A stretch of 64,000 nucleotides of DNA from Candidatus Gastranaerophilales bacterium (GCA_944325835.1 CALVBO010000001.1:186001-250000); one strand, 5' to 3'; positions 26,154-35,103 are shown, counted from the stretch's first letter. Translations and numbers: made by a program. The notes: generated by a model not told the origin, from the sequence alone.

Positions 26154-27414
26154 CATAGAAGCATTTTTGAAAAAATATTCAATCCGCGAAACGACTGTTT
26201 TAATAGCCTTTTCCGGCGGATTTGACTCTATATGCCTGCTGGATGTTATCGTTAAACTAAAAGAAGATTTTGAGCTTCACCCTGTTGCAATCCACCTTAA
26301 CCACAACTGGCGCGGAGATGAAAGCAGAAAAGAAGAAGAAAATTGCCGCAAGTTCTGTATTGAAAAGGGAGTTGAGTTCTATTCAGAAACACTATCTCCT
26401 GAAGTTAAACCAACGGAAACAGATGCGCGCGAAGCGCGCTATGAATTTTTTGAACGCTGCGCAGAAAAATTCAGCAGCAAGGTCGTTTTCACCGCGCATA
26501 ACGCGGATGATAACGCAGAAACGCTCATCTACCGCATTGCAAAAGGAACAGGTCTTGAAGGCTTAAAAGGGATTGCTCCTGTGCGCGGAATTTTTTATAG
26601 GCCGCTTTTGCAAACCTTTCGCAGCGAAATTGAAGAATATTGCCGCAAAAACAATCTGTCACCTAACGTTGATTCATCAAACGAAAACATAAAATATAAA
26701 CGCAATCTGATTAGAAAAAATATCCTGCCGCAGCTTGAAAAGATTAACGAAGGGGCGAAAGCTGCAATAAATACGTTAAGCGAAAATGCCGCTGCTGATA
26801 CTGAAATTATTAATGAATATCTGGCAAGTCTGAAAGATAAATTCAAAACACAAAATTTTATAAAATTTTCGCAACCGGTTCAAAATAGAATAATTTATAC
26901 CTTTTTAGCCGACAACGGATTTGAATACGACAAAAAAACAGTTGAAAAACTCGTCAAATTTATAAACGAAAATTCCACTTCAAAAAACGGCCGAACGATG
27001 TCGCTTTCTGACAGCCAATGGCTCTTTGCAAGCCGCGATGAAATCAGACTTATTCAAGATGCGCCTGTTGAAAAGTACAAGCTGGTAGTTGAAGAATGCA
27101 CAGAGCGGCCTCACAAATTCCCTCCGGACAGCGGCTATAAGGCTTATGTTGACCTCACAACGACCGGTACAAATTTCACCCTGCGCCACAGGCAGGACGG
27201 CGACATAATACATCCCCTGGGCGCCGCGGGAACTCAAAAACTAAAAAAATATCTTAACGGCAAAGGAGTTCCGAAAGATTTGCGTGACAGCAGACCATTT
27301 CTATGTCAGGGGAATGAAGTCCTCTGGGCGCCGGGGCTTGGAATAAGTGAAAAAATTAAAGTAACAAAAAATCCGACACACATTTTAAAATTGGAGAAAA
27401 TAAATGAACACTAA
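26140..27414 (+). CDS. tilS: tRNA(Ile)-lysidine synthase
   Basis: TilS converts the wobble cytidine of tRNA-Ile(CAU) to lysidine using ATP and lysine, so that the tRNA reads AUA. The 424-residue protein has the PP-loop motif AFSGGFDS near residue 24, the family HLNHNWRGDES and AREARYEFF segments, the HNADDNAET motif near residue 125, and a C-terminal substrate-binding domain with RHRQDGDIIHPLG and KYLNGKGVPKDLRD. It overlaps the genes on both sides, which indicates tight translational coupling. Confidence 0.95.
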   Translation: MLKSNIEAFLKKYSIRETTVLIAFSGGFDSICLLDVIVKLKEDFELHPVAIHLNHNWRGDESRKEEENCRKFCIEKGVEFYSETLSPEVKPTETDAREARYEFFERCAEKFSSKVVFTAHNADDNAETLIYRIAKGTGLEGLKGIAPVRGIFYRPLLQTFRSEIEEYCRKNNLSPNVDSSNENIKYKRNLIRKNILPQLEKINEGAKAAINTLSENAAADTEIINEYLASLKDKFKTQNFIKFSQPVQNRIIYTFLADNGFEYDKKTVEKLVKFINENSTSKNGRTMSLSDSQWLFASRDEIRLIQDAPVEKYKLVVEECTERPHKFPPDSGYKAYVDLTTTGTNFTLRHRQDGDIIHPLGAAGTQKLKKYLNGKGVPKDLRDSRPFLCQGNEVLWAPGLGISEKIKVTKNPTHILKLEKINEH

Positions 27415-27937
27415 AGATTTAAAAGTTTTAATACCGGAAGAAAAAATTCAGGAGAAAATAACAGAACTTGCGCAAAAACTCAACTCTATCTACAAAGATG
27501 AAGAAGTTTACGCAATCTGCGTTTTAAAAGGTGCCGTAATGTTTGCGGTGGATCTGGTAAAAAAACTCACAATGCCTGTAAAAATGGAATTTATCCGCCT
27601 TTCCAGCTACGGAAGTGCAACAACAACCAGCGGTAAAGTAAATGCCGTAGACATCGCGCTGCCTGATTTAAACGGGAAAAACGTGATTATAATCGAGGAC
27701 ATTGTTGACAGCGGTTTAACCGCAAAATTTCTGCTGGATTTTATAAACCTGAATTTCCACACAAAAAGTACGATTTTCTGTTCACTGCTGGATAAAAAGG
27801 TTACAAGAAAAACTGAAGTTGCGCCGGATTACTACTGTTTTGACATTGACGACAAATTTGTAGTCGGTTACGGGCTTGACTACGACGGACACTACAGAAA
27901 CCTTCCTTATATTGCTTATGCTGACCACATTATCTAA
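27404..27937 (+). CDS. hpt: Hypoxanthine phosphoribosyltransferase
   Basis: Hpt salvages hypoxanthine and guanine using PRPP. The 177-residue protein has CVLKGAVMFAVDLVKKL, the FIRLSSYGS loop and the PRPP-binding motif VIIIEDIVDSGLT near residue 95, followed by the purine-binding end DKFVVGYGLDYDGHYRNLPYI (split here as the DKFVVGYGLDYDG and YRNLPYI parts). The tilS-hpt order is common in bacteria. It overlaps tilS by 11 bases and the histidine kinase gene by 20. Confidence 0.95.
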   Translation: MNTKDLKVLIPEEKIQEKITELAQKLNSIYKDEEVYAICVLKGAVMFAVDLVKKLTMPVKMEFIRLSSYGSATTTSGKVNAVDIALPDLNGKNVIIIEDIVDSGLTAKFLLDFINLNFHTKSTIFCSLLDKKVTRKTEVAPDYYCFDIDDKFVVGYGLDYDGHYRNLPYIAYADHII

Positions 27938-28901
27938 AATTGTAAACACCAATGAGTTGAATGAAATTTTCGCAATTTTAAAAGAGGATTGCGGAGTTGA
28001 AGCTGCGATTTACGAAACCTTACCGGAACAGCCGGAAGGTATCATTTTTGATTTAAAAATTCAAGGTGTGACGTTTGGTTATCTGGTATTAAAAAACGCA
28101 GAGAGTAACGAATTTTACTCACTTGTCAGTGATATTATCGCGGACAAGATTAAAAACCGCGAATTTAAAGCCATTATGCAGCAGCAAATCAATACACTGC
28201 AAGACGGAATTTTAAAGCAAGATAACGAAAAAAGAATTAAAAACAATTTTTTTGCAAGCGTCACTCACGAACTCCGGACACCGCTAAATGCAATAATAGG
28301 CTATTCAGAACTTATGGCACAGGGAATCGGCGGAAGCATTACCGAAAAACAAAAAGAATACCTGCTTGATATTCAAACCTCGGGGCTAAACCTTTTAAAT
28401 ATGATTAATGATATTCTGGACTTTTCAAAGATTAATTCCGGTATTAATACGCTGAGTATCTCAGAATTTGATGTGGAAGGCTTATTTTTTGAGGTATCAA
28501 ATACAATTGCGCCGCTTTTGAAGAAAAAAGATTTAACCCTTGTCAAATCAATAGAAAATTTTAAAATAAAAGGTGATTATCGAAAAGCATCGCAAATTCT
28601 AATAAATTTGTTGTCAAATGCAATCAAATTTTCACTTATTGGTGACAAAATAGAACTTTATTCACTTATTAGTGACAAAAAGAGAATAATAGAAGTGAAG
28701 GATTATGGAATTGGCATTCCTAAAAAAAGCCAAAAACGCATATTTAAAGAATTCACACAGGCTGCAAATAATAAGACAAAAGAGAACTCAACAGGATTGG
28801 GGCTTGCGATAGTTAAGAAGTTCTGCGACCTGCACGGCTGGAAAATAGAACTTGAAAGCGAAGAGAATAAAGGGAGTATATTCAGAATAGTTATTTCTTA
28901 G
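27918..28901 (+). CDS. Soluble sensor histidine kinase
   Basis: About 327 residues. No transmembrane segment is visible; the first ~85 residues could be a small GAF-like sensor. The HisKA domain holds the phospho-His in [13 protein letters not shown]. The ATPase domain has the N box ([13 protein letters not shown]), G1 (VKDYGIGIP) and G2 ([11 protein letters not shown]). The start at 27918 lies inside hpt; a start at 27876 would give a hydrophobic extension without sense. The gene holds a near-perfect direct repeat (28631-28680). It ends convergent with uvrB, overlapping by 11 bases. The partner regulator is not adjacent. Confidence 0.85.
   Translation: MLTTLSKIVNTNELNEIFAILKEDCGVEAAIYETLPEQPEGIIFDLKIQGVTFGYLVLKNAESNEFYSLVSDIIADKIKNREFKAIMQQQINTLQDGILKQDNEKRIKNNFFASVTHELRTPLNAIIGYSELMAQGIGGSITEKQKEYLLDIQTSGLNLLNMINDILDFSKINSGINTLSISEFDVEGLFFEVSNTIAPLLKKKDLTLVKSIENFKIKGDYRKASQILINLLSNAIKFSLIGDKIELYSLISDKKRIIEVKDYGIGIPKKSQKRIFKEFTQAANNKTKENSTGLGLAIVKKFCDLHGWKIELESEENKGSIFRIVIS
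28631..28680. repeat. 20-base direct repeat inside the histidine kinase gene
   Basis: Two 20-base copies (28631-28650 and 28661-28680) differ at one base and are 30 bases apart, start to start. Each is an imperfect palindrome of the form TCAC-TTATT-RGTGA. They encode SLIGDK and SLISDK in the ATPase domain. A third, looser copy (TCACTTGTCAGTGA) lies at 28119-28132. A similar pair with the same 30-base spacing is in another gene at 50290-50336. Confidence 0.7.
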
Positions 28902-30885
28902 TTTTAACCATTTCACGCAGCTTTTTCAACTGGTCGCGGATTTCTGCCGCGCGCTCAAAATCAAGAACTTTTGCAGCTTTATGCATATCTTTTTCAAGTT
29001 TATCAATGAGTTTTGGTAAGTCTTTTGTGTCAATACCAAGTTCAACCATTTCTTCCGCAACAACATCTTCAAGGTCACGATAGCTTGCCACAAGTGATAA
29101 AAGGTTATTTTCAATAGGTTTTTTGATAGTTTGCGGAACAATTCCGTATTTTTTGTTATGCGCAAGCTGGATTTCGCGGCGGCGTTCCGTTTCATCAATC
29201 GCTTTTTGCATAGAGTCGGTTATTTTATCGGCGTACATAATAACTTCACCGCACGCGTTTCTGGCAGCACGCCCTATTGTCTGAATTAAACTGGTTTCAG
29301 AACGCAAGAAGCCTTCTTTATCCGCATCCATAATTGCAACAAGCGAAACTTCAGGAATATCAAGACCTTCTCTTAGAAGGTTTACACCGATTAAAACGTC
29401 AAACTCGCCCAATCTCAGATCACGCAGGATTTCAACGCGTTCAAGGGATTGAATTTCACTGTGCAGGTATCTGACCCGAATTCCTTCCTGAATAAAGAAA
29501 TCGGTTAAATCTTCCGCCATTCGCTTAGTCAATGTCGTAATCAGGACGCGTTCATCTTTTTCCGCACGCTTAATAATTTCAGCCTTAAGATCATTAATCT
29601 GCGTCGCGATAGGACGGATAGAAATTTTAGGATCGACCAGCCCTGTCGGTCTTATAATTTGTTCTACACACTGCGCGGAAGTTGATTTCTCAAAATCCCC
29701 GGGTGTTGCGGAAATATAAATTTTCTGGCCGACTTTTGCAAAAAATTCATCATTAGTAAGCGGTCTGTTGTCTTTCGCACAGGGGAGCCGGAATCCGTAG
29801 TTTACAAGCACCTCTTTTCTTGCGGCATCACCGTGCGACATGCCTTTTAGCTGCGGAAGAGTAACGTGGCTTTCATCAACTACGGTTAAGAAATCGCCCT
29901 GAAAATAATCAAGCAAAGTTGCAGGAGCAGAACCCGGCGGACGGCGTTCTATTATACGGGAATAGTTTTCAATTCCTGAACAATACCCCATTTCCTTAAT
30001 CATTTCCATATCGTATTTCACACGCTGCTCAAGTCGTTGGGCTTCAACGAGTTTATTTTCACTTTCCAACTCTGCAAGTCTGTTTTTAAGTTCCATTCTG
30101 ATAAGTTTAATTGTTTCATCAACATTTTCATCATAAGAAAGATAGTGGACGGCAGGGTAAATAACCACACTGTCACAAATTTCAAGAATTTCACCCGTAA
30201 CATTATCAATTCTGACAATTTTTTCGATTTCATCGCCGAAAAATTGGATCCTTGTAACAACTTTCTCATAAGCCGGCATGATTTCAACAACATCACCACG
30301 CGCGCGGAAGGTTGAGCGCTCCAGCACCAAATCGTTTCTTGAATATTGAATAGATACAAGATGCTTAATTAAATCATCACGATCAATGCAGTCGCCGACT
30401 TTTATTTCCACCGAGCCTTTAAAATAGTTTTCAGGCAGTCCCAGACCGTAAATACAGCTTACGGAAGCAACAATTATAACATCATCCCGCTCATACAGGC
30501 TGCGAGTCGCATTATGCCGGAGCCGGTCAATTTCTTCATTAATTGACGCCGATTTTTCAATATATGTATCAGTTCGCGGGATATAAGCCTCCGGCTGATA
30601 ATAATCATAATAACTGATAAAATATTCAACCGCATTCTCCGGAAAAAGTTCCTTAAATTCGTTATAAAGCTGAGCAGCAAGCGTTTTATTATGCGCAATA
30701 ATGAGCGTAGGTTTTTGAATTTTTTCTATAACATTTGCGATAGTAAAAGTTTTACCTGACCCTGTAATCCCGATCAGTGTCTGTGAATCCATGCCGGCAT
30801 TCAACCCGTCAACAAGCTCTTTTATCGCTTTTGGCTGGTCGCCGGCCGGAGAATATTTAGAATTTATTTTAAAAAGTTTTTTCAT
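28891..30885 (-). CDS. uvrB: UvrABC excision nuclease subunit B
   Basis: UvrB verifies DNA damage handed over by UvrA and recruits UvrC in nucleotide excision repair. The 664-residue protein has Walker A TGSGKT (residues 41-46), the damage-sensing beta hairpin near [10 protein letters not shown], the DESHVT box, helicase motifs including INLLREGLD and QTIGRAARN, and a C-terminal UVR motif ([25 protein letters not shown] region, starting near residue 618). Length is typical. It starts two bases after the CpaF-like remnant gene. Confidence 0.97.
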   Translation of the reverse strand: MKKLFKINSKYSPAGDQPKAIKELVDGLNAGMDSQTLIGITGSGKTFTIANVIEKIQKPTLIIAHNKTLAAQLYNEFKELFPENAVEYFISYYDYYQPEAYIPRTDTYIEKSASINEEIDRLRHNATRSLYERDDVIIVASVSCIYGLGLPENYFKGSVEIKVGDCIDRDDLIKHLVSIQYSRNDLVLERSTFRARGDVVEIMPAYEKVVTRIQFFGDEIEKIVRIDNVTGEILEICDSVVIYPAVHYLSYDENVDETIKLIRMELKNRLAELESENKLVEAQRLEQRVKYDMEMIKEMGYCSGIENYSRIIERRPPGSAPATLLDYFQGDFLTVVDESHVTLPQLKGMSHGDAARKEVLVNYGFRLPCAKDNRPLTNDEFFAKVGQKIYISATPGDFEKSTSAQCVEQIIRPTGLVDPKISIRPIATQINDLKAEIIKRAEKDERVLITTLTKRMAEDLTDFFIQEGIRVRYLHSEIQSLERVEILRDLRLGEFDVLIGVNLLREGLDIPEVSLVAIMDADKEGFLRSETSLIQTIGRAARNACGEVIMYADKITDSMQKAIDETERRREIQLAHNKKYGIVPQTIKKPIENNLLSLVASYRDLEDVVAEEMVELGIDTKDLPKLIDKLEKDMHKAAKVLDFERAAEIRDQLKKLREMVKTKK

Positions 30886-30887
30886 GG

Positions 30888-31517
30888 CTAAATATCCGAT
30901 AACAACAGGGCAAGGTTACTTTTTTCAATTTCATCTGTCAAAAATTCATCCGTAATTTTTGAGATAGAAAGCTTTATTCTTGAGTGCGGTACAGCCCGCA
31001 GCTGTACCCAGAAATCAGCAATTCTAAAATCAAAAATGCCGTTTCTGTCAGAAGATTGTGACATATTGATTATATTTTGTACGGCAAGTTTGACTTTTGA
31101 ATAAGGTAAAATAATAGTATCTACAACGTTTCTGTCATTTTCAGTATAAAGAAGCGGTTCACCTTCTTCATAAAAAATTGAAGTTACTCCCTTTTTTAAA
31201 AGGTACTCATCAAAAACGCCAAATCCAAGAATAGAATGCTGGAGAACTTTTGCAAAAACTTCCGGAGTTTTAATATTTTTTGAGTGTAGAAATTTAATTA
31301 TCAGGTCGTATTGGGTTTTAGAATCGTATTCAAACCAGCACGGAACAGTAACGATTTTTTCAAAAAGCATGTCTTTCAACAGGTTAAATCTGTTTACTTC
31401 CGGCACCGGTTCAGGCTCAAGAAAAAACGGATTAACAGGCTGAGTTTGAACCTTCTTCTCAATCAATGTAAAGCTATTCTCACTAAATCTGTCCGCAAAA
31501 CCCAAGTTAAACCTCAC
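30888..31517 (-). CDS. Hypothetical protein resembling a CpaF/TadA N-terminal domain
   Basis: A 209-residue protein with a GTG start and AGGG nine bases upstream. Residues ~105-190 follow the order of the region just before the ATPase core of CpaF/TadA secretion ATPases: a [14 protein letters not shown] strand pair, then [19 protein letters not shown] and a KLSISK end. There is no Walker A or B, so it would be a stand-alone N-domain or a decayed ATPase. This assignment is weak and based on pattern only. The gene begins 12 bases from the structured repeat, copy B, and is followed by uvrB. Confidence 0.5.
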   Translation of the reverse strand: MRFNLGFADRFSENSFTLIEKKVQTQPVNPFFLEPEPVPEVNRFNLLKDMLFEKIVTVPCWFEYDSKTQYDLIIKFLHSKNIKTPEVFAKVLQHSILGFGVFDEYLLKKGVTSIFYEEGEPLLYTENDRNVVDTIILPYSKVKLAVQNIINMSQSSDRNGIFDFRIADFWVQLRAVPHSRIKLSISKITDEFLTDEIEKSNLALLLSDI

Positions 31518-31529
31518 ACAAATGCCCTA

Positions 31530-31689
31530 AATAAAGCAGTTCTCCGCCGCTCCGCCTCGCTGAACCGCGAGCCGTGGCGGCTGCGCTGTCTAATACGCCA
31601 CTCAAAAGACTCGCTTGCGTGAGCGGGAGTTGCTACGCAACTCATTCACGACATGTTCCTTATTGCGAGTCTTTCTCGGACATAAAAAG
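31530..31689. repeat. Structured intergenic repeat, copy B
   Basis: This copy matches 4694-4819. The first hairpin is CTCGC/GCGAG (31556-31560 with 31667-like arm at 31567-31571) with the same TGAACC loop. The long stem is 31605-31614 paired with 31665-31674. Its loop is about 36 bases longer than in copy A because it contains an extra hairpin (31627-31633 with 31637-31643). It lies directly upstream, on the minus strand, of the GTG-started gene at 31517. Confidence 0.7.
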
Positions 31690-32051
31690 CCCGATGCGGA
31701 CGCGATTTTGTTACCTGCTAGGCTCGCAGGTGGGTGAACGCCTCGGAAAATCCGTTTCCCACTGGCGATTTTTCAATCGGTGGGTATACTTCAAGTCCCG
31801 TCAGAGTCAATTCTCCCGTTTATAAATAATGTAGGAACAAAATTAACATCCGCACTGAGCACTAATATTTTAACATATAACATACAGATATTCAAGAGAA
31901 TCCGCAGGAACAAAAAAGCAGTTTCCGAGGATAGGCAAAAAAAAAAGCCGATAAAAACCGGGTACGACAAAATCATACCTCAAAATTCATCGGCTCCCAA
32001 AATATTAACTCTTATAGTATATACTCTATCACAAAAATAGAGCATGAAAAA
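31690..32051. other. Gene-poor region beside the structured repeat
   Basis: About 360 bases with no convincing gene. Positions 31715-31830 contain several small inverted repeats (for example CGGA-AAA-TCCG near 31744 and CGATT/AATCG near 31766) and a TTCAAGTCCC stretch near 31791 that mimics part of a tRNA T arm. Open frames here are short and broken. The right part holds the terminator-like hairpin at 31937-31995. Confidence 0.5.
31937..31995 (-). terminator. Extended terminator-like hairpin with internal stem
   Basis: On the minus strand AGCCGAT (31995-31989) pairs with ATCGGCT (31952-31946), with a nested GGTA/TACC stem inside, and is followed at once by nine or ten T residues (31937-31945). 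It lies about 56 bases after the stop of the gene at 32052-32330. It is a good intrinsic terminator, and the large, branched loop is unusual. Confidence 0.7.
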
Positions 32052-32330
32052 CTATTTTTTCAACAAAAATTTAACCAGCTTATAAAGCCCGAAGCTTCCA
32101 CCTATTCCAAGGAAATACCATAAAGATTTCGGAGTTTTTTTGTTATCAAGATAAGAATATTTGCTCCGGCTCTGGTATATATCAAGATCCATTTTTTGGA
32201 AATCCCTCTCAGCCTGAGAAGGTGAATATAAAACAACATTCGGATGAGAATTCGGCACGTTTAAGATGCCGACATTCAACGCCGGATTTTTCATATGGCT
32301 ATTTACAGGATTATTACACACTACCGTCAT
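32052..32330 (-). CDS. Small hypothetical protein with C-terminal membrane segment
   Basis: A 92-residue protein. The first ~70 residues are polar (NPVNSHMKNPALNVGIL and a DLDIYQSRSKYSYLD segment). The end, LWYFLGIGGSFGLYKLVKFLLKK, is one hydrophobic helix with positive residues, suggesting a tail-anchored protein. No family is recognised and no strong ribosome binding site is seen. Confidence 0.45.
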   Translation of the reverse strand: MTVVCNNPVNSHMKNPALNVGILNVPNSHPNVVLYSPSQAERDFQKMDLDIYQSRSKYSYLDNKKTPKSLWYFLGIGGSFGLYKLVKFLLKK

Positions 32331-32441
32331 ATATTATTTAAAACAACAAAGAGGAAAAAATTGCCTTCCTTAATTAATTGTACCTACCTATGTAAAAAAG
32401 CATGAAAGTTTTTATAATTTTTAGCACAAGGAGGATAAAAA

Positions 32442-32981
32442 ATGGAATTTCACGGATCAAAAACAGAAAAGAATCTGCTTTCAGCCTTCACCGGCGAATC
32501 GCACGCAAGAAATAAATACACATTCTATGCAAAAGAAGCCAAAAAAGCAGGTTTCGTTGAACTTTCAAAGATTTACGAAGAAACAGCCGATAACGAAAAA
32601 GAACACGGCAAAATCTGGTTTAAATACCTGCACGACGGCGATATATCAGACACGATTACCAATCTTAAAGACTGCATTGAAAACGAAACTTACGAACATT
32701 TAACGATGTATCCGACATTTGCCAAAGAAGCCGAGGAAGAGGGATTCCGCGACATTGCAATGCACTTTAAGCATGTCGCAGAAATCGAGGGCATGCACCA
32801 AAAACGATTTCAGTCACTACTTAACGATATAGAAAATAAAGAAATGTTTGAAAGAAATGAAGAAATCACGTGGGAATGTTCTAAATGCGGTTTTCTTTCA
32901 CACACCAAACAGGCACCTAAGAAATGTCCCGTTTGCGATCATCCGCAGGGATATTTTATGGAGCATTGCGAAAATTACTAA
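32442..32981 (+). CDS. rbr: Rubrerythrin
   Basis: Rubrerythrin reduces hydrogen peroxide in anaerobes using a di-iron site and a rubredoxin iron. The 179-residue protein has the ferritin-like diiron domain with its Glu ligands (TGESHARN, ETADNEKEH, KEAEEEGF, AEIEGMHQKRF) and a C-terminal rubredoxin-like domain with CSKCGF and CPVCDHP near residues 145-165. It has an excellent ribosome binding site (AAGGAGG), a TATAAT at 32413-32418 and its own terminator, so it is probably monocistronic. Confidence 0.95.
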   Translation: MEFHGSKTEKNLLSAFTGESHARNKYTFYAKEAKKAGFVELSKIYEETADNEKEHGKIWFKYLHDGDISDTITNLKDCIENETYEHLTMYPTFAKEAEEEGFRDIAMHFKHVAEIEGMHQKRFQSLLNDIENKEMFERNEEITWECSKCGFLSHTKQAPKKCPVCDHPQGYFMEHCENY

Positions 32982-33007
32982 TTCTATCCTTTCTATGTGC
33001 TATAATT

Positions 33008-33035
33008 AAACGGGAATAATGATATTCCCGTTTTT
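33008..33035 (+). terminator. Terminator of rubrerythrin gene
   Basis: ACGGGAATA pairs with TATTCCCGT around an ATGA loop, followed by five T residues. A TGC-TATAAT extended -10 box (32998-33006) just before it may start the SDR gene's transcript, which would then begin inside this hairpin. Confidence 0.65.
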
Positions 33036-33061
33036 CTTATATCTTACAGGCAAGGAGCAAT

Positions 33062-33874
33062 ATGGAAAAAACTTATGTAATAACCGGAGCCACCTCCGGA
33101 ATAGGCAAAGCGCTAACAGAATACTTTATATCAAAAGGGAATAAAGTTTTCGCCGGCTACAGGGATGAAAATAAATTGAAACTGCTTCCAGAGGGCGTAA
33201 TACCTTTTTATATAGACTCAATGAAATCTGACTCAATTGAAGCAGCGGCAAAATTTATCCAATCGACAACGGACAGCATAGATACGCTGATTAATGTTTC
33301 TGGCTGCGTTGTTGCAGGTGCAATGGAGCATCTGCCGGTGAGTGAGCTGCGCAGGCAATTTGAAGTTAATGTATTTGCACATATTGACTTATCACAAAGG
33401 CTTTTGCCTCTTCTTGAAGGCGGGCGGATTATCAATATAAGTTCTATGTCGAGCTTCGGAATTTTTCCTTTCATCGCGCCGTATTCGGCTTCAAAACGAG
33501 CACTGGATATTATGTTCAACGCAATGGGACTTGAGATGAAGAAAAATATTAAAATTATTTCAATTAAACCCGGCGTAATTGCAACACCTCTATGGGAAAA
33601 ATCAATTAAAGAAAATGAAAACGGGTTTTCAACCTGTCAGGATTATCAAAACGAAATAAACTTTATGGTAAAAAATGCCAGAACAAACGGGATAAAAGGG
33701 CTTCCGGCAGAAAAAGTTGTACAAATTGTTGTCAAAGCAGACAGTGCCAGAAACCCACGTCCAAGCTACACCGTAGGATTGGATGCAAAAGCGGCAGAGC
33801 TTATTTCGCATCTGCCGCAAGGGGTTTTGAATAAATTAATAAAATACAAGTTACATCAGCGAACTAACGCTTAA
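33062..33874 (+). CDS. Short-chain dehydrogenase/reductase
   Basis: A 270-residue Rossmann-fold oxidoreductase. It has the cofactor motif TGATSGIGK (residues 8-16), the structural NVSGC (near residue 78, usually NAG), the catalytic Ser in INISSMSS and the YSASKRA motif with Tyr and Lys near residue 142. The KPGVIATPLW segment closes the active site. Substrate cannot be predicted; relatives include keto-steroid and keto-lipid reductases. It is convergent with the prepilin gene, overlapping by 11 bases. Confidence 0.85.
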   Translation: MEKTYVITGATSGIGKALTEYFISKGNKVFAGYRDENKLKLLPEGVIPFYIDSMKSDSIEAAAKFIQSTTDSIDTLINVSGCVVAGAMEHLPVSELRRQFEVNVFAHIDLSQRLLPLLEGGRIINISSMSSFGIFPFIAPYSASKRALDIMFNAMGLEMKKNIKIISIKPGVIATPLWEKSIKENENGFSTCQDYQNEINFMVKNARTNGIKGLPAEKVVQIVVKADSARNPRPSYTVGLDAKAAELISHLPQGVLNKLIKYKLHQRTNA

Positions 33875-35045
33875 CGCATCTGATAGAAACATCTACGTCC
33901 CCCCATTCCATGTGGTAGCAGCCAATAGTCGGAACATGCAGATACCACATATTAGATGCATTTGAAGTAAAGGAGCTTGAAACATATCTTGGAGCAGTAA
34001 GGTTTCCGACAATATTTTTGTTTATAACAAGTGCTGCTAAATCCTCTTTTGTCGGTAAACGGTATTCAGCATCCAGATTTTTACAAACTCCGGACACAGA
34101 AATTGAAGCCGAACTTCCAGATGCAGCATCCTGAGGTGAAGGTTGGGGTGATACTACAAGACTGTCAGTCGGATAAAAGACCGTTATTACACCAACATCC
34201 TTACCAAAAGTATTGGGCCCCTTGGTTCCGTTCAGGTCATAGACAAAATTGGCACACATTTTATTCTGCATCAAAATCATATTTGATTCATCCATGGATG
34301 AAGTACAAACCGGATTGTAAAATACAGCAACACTTTCACCGTTCGCTGTTTCAAAAGCCGCAGCTTTGGTATCCAGTTTATCAAACTGTATAGTGGAATA
34401 GCTACTTCCTGCGGCTGCAAGGTGAGTAAATGATATATTATTTTCGTTTAACTCCGACATTTTCGCCGGAAATGATATTGCAGTACCCGATAGCGGTATT
34501 ACTTTTTCTGGAATACCACAATCAGCCAGATGCTCATTGTCACAAATATTATTTATCTTTAAAACTTTAGAAAGTCCCGCCGTCACAAATGTTTCTGCGA
34601 CATTATCCTCTGTGATTGATTGAGAGCCGCTGCTGCCAATAGTGCCTTCCAGTGTACCAAAACCATTTAAAGAAGGCATAAGAGCAACGGCCTGTGAAAA
34701 TCTTGCATAAAGAGCTTTTCTTTGCGTATTCCATGTGCGCTCGTTAATGTTTCCCGTCAAGCTTGGCAGCGTTATCGCCGCGACTACGCCGATTATCGTG
34801 AGGGATAATAAGATTTCGGCCATGGTAAAACCTCTTTTGTCATCCTGAACTTGATTCAGGGTCTGGCCAATGTTGGATACTTGCTCGTAACGTGGGACAG
34901 ATTCCGAAACAAGTTCGGAATGACAATATGGGTTTTTCGTGGTCCAGTCGCTCGGAACCAAAACTTCTTTCGTTAATTTCTCGCACGGCTTCAATCGTGG
35001 ATGCCACTCAGTGGCCGGCTCAGCGCTCCCCCCCCCCCCCTGCAT
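33864..35045 (-). CDS. Type IV prepilin-like protein with Lcl/DUF1566-like C-terminus, G-tract leader (copy 1)
   Basis: The pilin proper starts near 34823. It has the prepilin motif RG-FTMAEILLSLTIIG with Gly before Phe and Glu at +5, then an N-terminal hydrophobic helix and a long globular region. The C-terminal ~55 residues (AEYRLPTKEDLAAL ... RCVKR) resemble the Lcl/DUF1566 domain. The open frame extends upstream through a palindromic repeat and a 13-G tract. The natural start, an ATG at 35070 after GGATGG, is one base out of frame with the pilin; a 12-G tract would join them. The ATG at 35045 is in frame but lacks a ribosome binding site. Confidence 0.75.
   Translation of the reverse strand: MQGGGGSAEPATEWHPRLKPCEKLTKEVLVPSDWTTKNPYCHSELVSESVPRYEQVSNIGQTLNQVQDDKRGFTMAEILLSLTIIGVVAAITLPSLTGNINERTWNTQRKALYARFSQAVALMPSLNGFGTLEGTIGSSGSQSITEDNVAETFVTAGLSKVLKINNICDNEHLADCGIPEKVIPLSGTAISFPAKMSELNENNISFTHLAAAGSSYSTIQFDKLDTKAAAFETANGESVAVFYNPVCTSSMDESNMILMQNKMCANFVYDLNGTKGPNTFGKDVGVITVFYPTDSLVVSPQPSPQDAASGSSASISVSGVCKNLDAEYRLPTKEDLAALVINKNIVGNLTAPRYVSSSFTSNASNMWYLHVPTIGCYHMEWGDVDVSIRCVKR
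34839..34925. repeat. Composite palindromic repeat inserted in the prepilin 1 leader
   Basis: Two arms, TCATCCTGAACTTGATTCAG (from 34840) and the inverted TCATTCCGAACTTGTTTCGG (ending at 34922), form a large inverted repeat, and each arm is itself palindromic around GAACTTG. The same word family (TCATTCCGAACTTG) occurs as dispersed repeats in many unrelated bacterial genomes. It is read in frame here, coding HSELVSES and LNQVQDDK between the G tract and the pilin cleavage site. Prepilin 2 lacks it. Confidence 0.75.
35003..35022. repeat. Small GCCAC/GTGGC hairpin shared with prepilin 2 leader region
   Basis: GGATGCCACTCAGTGGC forms a 5-bp hairpin. A related GGATGCCGCACAGCGGC lies upstream of prepilin 2 (40090-40106), where one A-T pair is replaced by a G-C pair. 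Confidence 0.45.
35028..35040. repeat. 13-base G tract (minus strand) in prepilin 1 leader
   Basis: Thirteen consecutive C on the plus strand, read as G on the coding strand. It lies ten codons after the ATG at 35070. With 13 G the reading frame from that ATG ends at a TGA two codons beyond the tract; with 12 G it continues into the prepilin. Tracts of this length are prone to slippage. Confidence 0.85.
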
Positions 35046-35103
35046 ACGTAATTACACTTCGGTTTTTCATAATTTTTCCATCCTTTCTTTATAATACTTT
35101 TTC

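Noticed and set aside
28631-28680. CRISPR array
   Set aside because: Only two short copies with a 10-base spacer inside a coding kinase domain; no cas genes.
31715-31830. Possible tRNA-like sequence (TTCAAGTCCC near 31791, GCGGACG near 31696)
   Set aside because: The T-arm stem does not pair and no matching acceptor or anticodon arm could be formed.
35041-35070. Sequencing error as the cause of the 13-G frame break
   Set aside because: Cannot be excluded from one sequence, but two independent loci show the same length and the same defect, so the switch explanation is kept as a hypothesis.
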